From assembly GCF_020520425.1 (NCBI RefSeq), contig NC_079491.1, positions 45,808,027-45,872,026 of the forward strand: 64,000 bases of DNA. The letters are read 5' to 3'. Made by a program: the position numbers and the translations under genes. Shown here piece after piece: positions 58,783 through 64,000 of the stretch. Origin of the DNA: Spinacia oleracea (lineage: Eukaryota > Streptophyta > Magnoliopsida > Caryophyllales > Amaranthaceae). A model generated the notes under the pieces. It did no database searches and had not been told where the DNA came from. It worked only from the letters and a program-made list of their open reading frames with translations. Position 1 is the first letter of the stretch, and each line of letters opens with the position of its first letter.

Positions 58783-59099
58783 TGATTATTTTGCAAGATT
58801 AAGGATTTTAGTTCACTTAAAATCTAACTAACATAGTAAGAGCCTTAAGTTCCAAACTTTAAAATTGAGTTAAAAGGTGCCATGCCAAAATAACACTTAC
58901 TTGGATAAACCTTTACATCAATCTTAGTAATAGTTTTCCGCCTAAGCGAGGTTTTACTTATTGATCCTAAAGGGGTAAGGTACACAAATAATTATGAGTA
59001 CATGTTAGTTTTGGTGAAATTCAACGATATAAGCAAGGAGTCCTTTTATGTCGTGGCAAATGAGATAGGTTTACCTAATAAGTTCTTAGACGTACCTAT

Positions 59100-60567
59100 T
59101 GTAGACACCTACTTTTGTCCCCATTCCCGAAAGGGAAGGTTCGATGATGAAAACGTAAATCTCCACTTGACAACGCATCTCCTATAAAATAACGAATCTC
59201 AATTCCCCTTTTCATTTCACCCAAATCCTGCTATTTATAGAAACCTGCTATTTATGGAAACCTGCTAAAAATAGTAACTTCCGTAAAGGGTAGTTGTTAA
59301 AAGTAGTAAGAATAAAAAGATAGAAACCTGTCAGAATTAGGTGTTGCACTCCAACATAAATCCTAAAAGAGATAGAAATTGTAAAAGGAATTCTATTCCT
59401 ATCGCAGTTCGATAAAAGAGTTAACGTATTAATTAAACTCATAACGAACCTAGAGTTCGTAAAGGGCCCAGACGCATTCCGTCGTAAATTGATACGCACC
59501 AAATAACTCGGATTAAGTCTCTTAATGAACTCCGTACTCTAGAGTCCAATCTGACAAAGAATTCTGCCAGACCCTATTTTCAACGCCCAGCCCTAGGCGC
59601 CGAAATCTTTGACGCCCAGAGCTGGGCGCCGATAATACCTGGGACGGATTCTTTTCCTAATCCGTTTCGTATTCAAATTCCTGAAAATCTATCTTTTTAC
59701 GCCACTCTTTCCTATAAATAGACCCCTAAAGCCGACGTGAACACAACACACAATTATATTTCTGAGTATTGACTCTAAACCCCTAAGCCTAAGCCTCACG
59801 CTGCAAAACTGATCACGCGTTCTGTCGCAATCGATCCATAAATCGAACAGAACGTATCCCGTCCCATAATTTGAGATTCGTTAAATAAAAGGAGAAATAG
59901 CAAAGTCAAAGTGGTTAGTTTTCTGAGAACCATGACGCACCTCTCAAGGGTGCGTCGTAATGTGTCCCTTTTCTATGGTTTAATTGCTTTCCTCGCCCTT
60001 TTATGAACTGTTAAACTAACTAAAATCTGATTGTTCGATCACGCTTAATAATATTTTTGGGAAATTGGATTATCATGCTAGGTCCCTTAAAACAATCTAA
60101 ATCAGATAATCGCGCTCGATCTAGTACTATATGTTGCATATTATTAAAATCAACTCAGATTAGTTTAATAGTTAACGCATGTCCCTTCAATTATTTATGC
60201 GGAGCTAGTAAGGATATCCTGCCTCTGGAGTTATCGAAGAGCGAGTACTCCTCTCGGTAGTTACAGTCCCCCGAACCCTCAATCTCTACCCTGCGGGTGT
60301 ACGTTGAGCGATCCCCACCACCAGGGATCACAAGGGAACCTACGACCGTCGTGGTCAAACATAATTGCACTCCCTTTATGTCACGATAACCGGGTTTTGT
60401 CAGTTTTTCTCATTGTCGTTAAAAAATGAATGGCGACTCCTATATTACTAGTCATTTGGGTGTAAACTCACAGGAAATCCAATTACACTTGATTTGACGA
60501 AAAGAAGCGTCACACCCACGAGGGACGAGGTCACGCATTAGCCTCGTGCTTTTTCGACCCCCTCACA
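59100..60567 (+). repeat. 5' LTR of the Tat element (LTR-C)
   Basis: TGTAGACACCTACTTTTG...CGACCCCCTCACA, 1,468 bp. TATA box TATAAATA at 59713-59720. Contains two CGCCCAGNNCTNGGCGCC-like imperfect palindromes at about 59583-59635. The boundary is set by TG...CA and by the primer site that follows. Confidence 0.8.
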
Positions 60568-60586
60568 GTGGCGACTCCACTGGGGA
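60568..60586 (+). promoter_or_regulatory. Primer-binding site of the Tat element
   Basis: GTGGCGACTCCACTGGGGA directly follows the LTR. This is the form used by Ogre/Tat-type elements and taken to be complementary to a tRNA-Arg. Confidence 0.75.
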
Positions 60587-61851
60587 TAGTGAAGGAAATA
60601 CTCGTGCTTGTAGGTAATCAAAATAGCCGAAGGGTGAAACGATCCTACCCCGCGTTTATTTCCCCATCAAGTTGGGACGACCTGAAAATCAGCATATTAA
60701 TATGAACGGACAGAACCGCATAACGAATCTTGGCTCCCTTGGTGTTTCATCTCGGTAGTTGGGACTAAGGATACCCATCGCCAACCGGGGGGTGCATACG
60801 CTTCGAATGTTGTCCACTCGGCACTTTCGCTAGTAGTACACTCGTCCCAAACCCAATCGCTCGCCCACTAGGTCCCTCTCGCCTGCATGCCCCCTTGGCT
60901 TGCACTTGCGGGTTGGCCTTCTGGGACGAAATTCGTCTGTTGAAAGCACTACCCCGACCGGGGCATGTGTTGGATCTACGATAGAAGCGGTACCAAGCCA
61001 GGCACAATAACTACCCATAGAAGCCTATCATAAACTACATGACATATTATTATTGCCTCATGATGGAATGTTAGTTATGTGTAGCGAAATATATGATTGT
61101 GTGTGACAAACTATCCTAGAAAAACCAACGACCTTAAAAACTGCCCAAACATTCATAAACCAATTTGCCAAAGAGTTATACCGAAATACGTGTTCCGCAA
61201 ACCCGAACGATCGCCACAAAAATAAGCGACGCTCGGGATGGCCTGTAACGAATCCCACAAACGCTGCACAACGTGTAAAGGACGTTATTAGGCAAGCACG
61301 CAAAATCGAAGTCGCATAAACAAAGTAGACGCAAACAGAAAACGAGAACCAGTCAGGGACGCATTTTCAACGCCCCTGGCTGGGCGCCAGAATTACTCAC
61401 GCCCTTCGTTGGGCGCTGAAGTTGTTGCTTGGCCTTATGGTCAGGCGCAGCAGCCTCGGTGCCCGTGCAAAAGGAAAATACGTAGCAAAAAAAACCGTTC
61501 GTAAAAAGAATTGCTACGAGGGCGTAAGAAAAGCACTCGATTCTAAAAAGCGACTCATAAAAAATAAATAACTCTTTGTGTCGTTGTTAGGCCTCCTACG
61601 AGGACAATGCTCGGCACCAAAACCGAACATGATAATAATTATGAATGTCACACGGGCAAGTGTTTCGAAAATCCAAAGAATGACCAAAAGAAAGAACTAA
61701 AAAGTGTACCAACAAAAGAAAGAGTGAAAAACCAATAGAGAGAGTCGAAGTCTAGACTAAGTAATACTTGAAACTTTGGGACCTAAAACTTTAGCTTATC
61801 TTATGCAGTGGGCTGGTCCTGCCACTTGGTGCCGATCTGAAAAATCAAAGG
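60587..61851 (+). other. Untranslated leader of the Tat element
   Basis: No supported coding frame. GC-moderate, with a further pair of GGCGCC/GGGCGC palindrome motifs at about 61372-61420. Confidence 0.6.
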
Positions 61852-63132
61852 TTGGTGCGTCTCGAAGCTACATCACCGACGCAAGGTTTAGTAACTCCAG
61901 GTTCCGTCCGTCATCCCTCATTTCAAGGATCTCCGCTTCCCCAACCTCGATTCGCACCCTCAAACATGTCTATAGAAGAGCTACAGAACCAAATAACCCA
62001 AATGACCCTGCTCGTGAACCAACTAAAAATGGAAAACGAATCCTTAGCGGCTGCGCAAGCTAAACATTTTGCATTACTGGTCATTTGGCCTCCTGAAACC
62101 GAATTAGCCCAAAAATTCATTGACAATCTGGACCCAACTTACAAACAACATCTTAGATACTTGAGCCTTGATACCTTCAAGAGGGTTTATGATATGGGAA
62201 TAAAGATCGAGGATGACCCCACAAAAACAGTACAAAGCAAACCTGCATACAAGAGTAGCACCTACCGCAGGGGCCCCATGCCCCAATCCCAAAAGGTCTA
62301 TGCTGTAACCCGAAGGAGCCCGGGAAGGTGGACCCGAGGTCGAAAGTTTGCCCCACTCGGGTCGACTCTAGTACAAGCTTTCCAAAGACTAACCAATCAG
62401 GGAAAACTAAGGCCCATGGGCCCCACACCCGACCCTCCAGTAAAAAATAAGTACTGGGTCGAGGGCGCTCGCTGCGAGTTCCATCAAGGGAATGGGCATG
62501 ATACTGAAAACTGCTGGAATCTAAAAAACACAATCCAGGATATGATAGAGGATGAAATAACACCTATCCCCAACGTTGGCAAACCCAACAACAACAAGAG
62601 CCCACTCGGTTCTTTTCACATCTCTCTTGACCAACCAAAAAATATGAACTTTGACCCTACGGCGTATATTACGCCCCAAGGTGCACCACTCGCCATGGTC
62701 CGTATGGATCAAATCGAGAGAGAAGTGTGCAGTGTGTGGGATGATAATGCTGAAGATGTCTACCTGTCTCAAATATCGGGCCAGGACCTCTTTACTGAAA
62801 CTTGGCCCAGATCTGAAATTTCCCATGATTGTCATACTTTGGATGAGGCACCTCACCTCACCAAGACCAAAACAGCTGAAATATTGGACAACCAGGCTTT
62901 ATGGACATTGTTTAACGAATCGAGGCCTATGGAGGACGAGACTGTGATGACTACCCTAGCTTTACAAGATGAAGGTTTCGATCCAACCCGGTTAATCGCT
63001 CCTGCATCAACACTAGGAGAGTTCGAGAACGGATGGGTGAAGACATATCAGTGGGTCAATGCAAAAGGAATAGAATTCAAGATGAGTACCGGTGAAGGAC
63101 CAAAGTTTTACAAGACTAAACCCAAGACTTGA
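61852..63132 (+). CDS. Tat-type Gag, internally deleted (426 residues)
   Basis: Opens with a proline-rich stretch, then MSIEELQNQITQMTLLVNQL (about residues 39-58, a heptad-like coiled coil). Residues about 78-110 (VIWPPETELAQKFIDNLDPT, then YKQHLRYL) resemble the end of the Tat capsid region. The roughly 150 residues normally found between coiled coil and this point, including the W-rich retrotransposon Gag core, are missing. The zinc motif is CEFHQGNGHDTENC (about residues 208-221, C-x2-H-x4-H-x4-C), followed by WNLKNTIQDMIE. The start is the first ATG; MSIEELQ at 61966 could also be used. The frame is otherwise clean, so it may still be translated, but assembly is doubtful. Confidence 0.7.
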   Translation: MVRLEATSPTQGLVTPGSVRHPSFQGSPLPQPRFAPSNMSIEELQNQITQMTLLVNQLKMENESLAAAQAKHFALLVIWPPETELAQKFIDNLDPTYKQHLRYLSLDTFKRVYDMGIKIEDDPTKTVQSKPAYKSSTYRRGPMPQSQKVYAVTRRSPGRWTRGRKFAPLGSTLVQAFQRLTNQGKLRPMGPTPDPPVKNKYWVEGARCEFHQGNGHDTENCWNLKNTIQDMIEDEITPIPNVGKPNNNKSPLGSFHISLDQPKNMNFDPTAYITPQGAPLAMVRMDQIEREVCSVWDDNAEDVYLSQISGQDLFTETWPRSEISHDCHTLDEAPHLTKTKTAEILDNQALWTLFNESRPMEDETVMTTLALQDEGFDPTRLIAPASTLGEFENGWVKTYQWVNAKGIEFKMSTGEGPKFYKTKPKT

Positions 63133-64000
63133 GCCACATAGAGCACCTTGATAAAAAGCGCCTAGTAGTTCTTTAGATTGGTAGAAAAATAATAAAGACT
63201 TTAGATGGTCCTAAGACCCTTAGAATATAGGTCAAGTTTATTTCAGTGTGTTTTCCTTACTTTCCAAATTAATAAAGGCGTAATATTCCTCCTAAAAAAC
63301 TTTATTTCTAACACTAAGTAAGCACCAAATGTACTTGCAAAATACAAAAATAAAGAGGCGGCCCACTCCAGGCCCAACAAACGAGGCCCATTCGGTCTTG
63401 AAATAGTGCCATGGGAACCAATTCCCAAAACCCACAAAATAAACCGCACCATCCCATTCATATCCCAAAACCTAAAAAGTCAACCAGTGTCATCATAAAA
63501 GTCAATCCATGCAACCCAAAGAAATCAAAGGAAATCAAAATCCAAAACAAAATGCAAATGTTGCTTAAAAAGGGAATTAATAAAATGTAACCCCATCAAA
63601 TCCTTCAAAAACGACACGCACCTCAACCCACCCAAAAGCCTACACAAAGATCTTCATATCTTCCACACCCTAACTCCATTTTCAAAGCCGTTTCGTGTCA
63701 CGGATAGAAAAAATTAATCTGGACAAAAATGCATCTCACGCTAACAGTAAAAAAGCCTCCGAAATAGCCTCAAAATTGATTTTGAATACGAGCAAAAATC
63801 AAAGCACTAAAACAAAAAAAAAGAGAAAAAAGAAATGCAATAACACGTGAAGCAAAGCGTCAAAATTGACTGCCCAAATCATTTTCAGCACCCAGGGCTG
63901 GGCGCCGAAATCTTTGACGCCCCAGCCTGGGCGTTGAAACTCTCTGCCTGCCATAACGGAAAAATAACGAACACTTGGGGGGTACAACACGTATCCAAAC
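63133..64000 (+). other. Tat element sequence after gag, no pol seen
   Basis: Stops in all frames. A-rich with ACCCAAAA/CCAAAAC runs. Palindromic CCCAGGGCTGGGCGCCGAAA near 63890 recalls the motifs in LTR-C. Protease or RT motifs are absent to the window end. Confidence 0.5.

Larger units (their letters stand above)
49436..59099 (+). mobile_element. Second copia element of the LTR-B family, 5' half, heavily interrupted
   Basis: 5' LTR 49436-51187 (containing a hAT MITE), primer-site-like GTAGTATCACGAGCC, then leader sequence collinear with 3333-5861 of the first copia element. It is broken by solo LTRs at 53175-55939 and 56016-58782 and by the Tat element at 59100. The remainder is beyond the window. 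No coding part is reached. It inserted into the reversed LTR-A. Its right-hand duplication is not in the window. Confidence 0.85.
59100..64000 (+). mobile_element. Tat-lineage Ty3-gypsy retrotransposon, 5' part (runs off window)
   Basis: LTR-C (59100-60567), a TGGCGACTCCACTGGGGA-type primer site, a long leader and a gag frame (61852-63132) whose zinc-binding motif is of Tat type. It inserted after CCTAT (59095-59099) of the copia leader, whose uninterrupted match is 5857-5861. No pol within 0.87 kb after gag. The other end is outside the window, so completeness is unknown. Confidence 0.8.

Noticed and set aside
1..64000. tRNA, rRNA or CRISPR loci
   Set aside because: No cloverleaf-like tRNA gene, rRNA core sequence or regularly spaced direct-repeat array was seen. 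tRNA-like strings are primer-binding sites of retroelements.

Overview
The window is plant nuclear DNA. It contains one host gene, of ordinary eudicot structure, surrounded by nested transposable elements. The gene is GATB, organellar Glu-tRNA(Gln) amidotransferase subunit B. It has eight coding exons on the + strand (28218-38461) that splice in phase to a 549-residue protein. Species cannot be fixed from sequence alone. The intron-rich gene and the LTR families would suit an Amaranthaceae-type (spinach/beet-like) genome, but that is a weak inference.

Left block (376-24080): one long terminal repeat (LTR-E, TGTAATACCTCG...GGGTGTTACA) is split into three pieces (376-1947, 12258-12748, 23337-23631) by two complete LTR retrotransposons. 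The first is a 10.3-kb Ty1-copia element (1948-12257; LTR-B; target duplication TATTA). The second is a 10.6-kb Ty3-gypsy chromovirus-type element (12749-23336; LTR-A; target duplication TTGAG). The LTR-A pair looks identical although gag-pol between them is full of stops and deletions.

Gene block (24083-39510): a likely 5' UTR exon, a 3.7-kb 5' UTR intron, GATB itself, and MITEs in flanks and introns (four Stowaway-type, one purine-rich foldback, one TTTGGTCC-ended element, three copies of a GTGTCGGGTGTCGAC repeat).

Right block (39925-64000): a poly(A) retroposon with a 15-bp target duplication. Then two fragments of one non-LTR reverse-transcriptase family beside (AAT)n microsatellites. 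Its C-terminus resembles a zinc knuckle plus restriction-like endonuclease. A Mutator-like TIR element lies between the two fragments. From 47817 to the end there is a nest: RT fragment, then a copia-like LTR start (LTR-D), then a reversed LTR-A, then a second LTR-B copia copy. That copy is itself interrupted by a hAT MITE, two LTR-A solo LTRs (each with 5-bp duplications) and a Tat-type Ty3-gypsy element whose gag has lost its core and which runs off the window. The copia copy at 1948 gives the uninterrupted version of these insertion sites, so the insertion order can be read directly.

No tRNA, rRNA or CRISPR array was seen. Most open frames in the TE blocks are chance frames in GC-rich or pyrimidine-rich LTR DNA.
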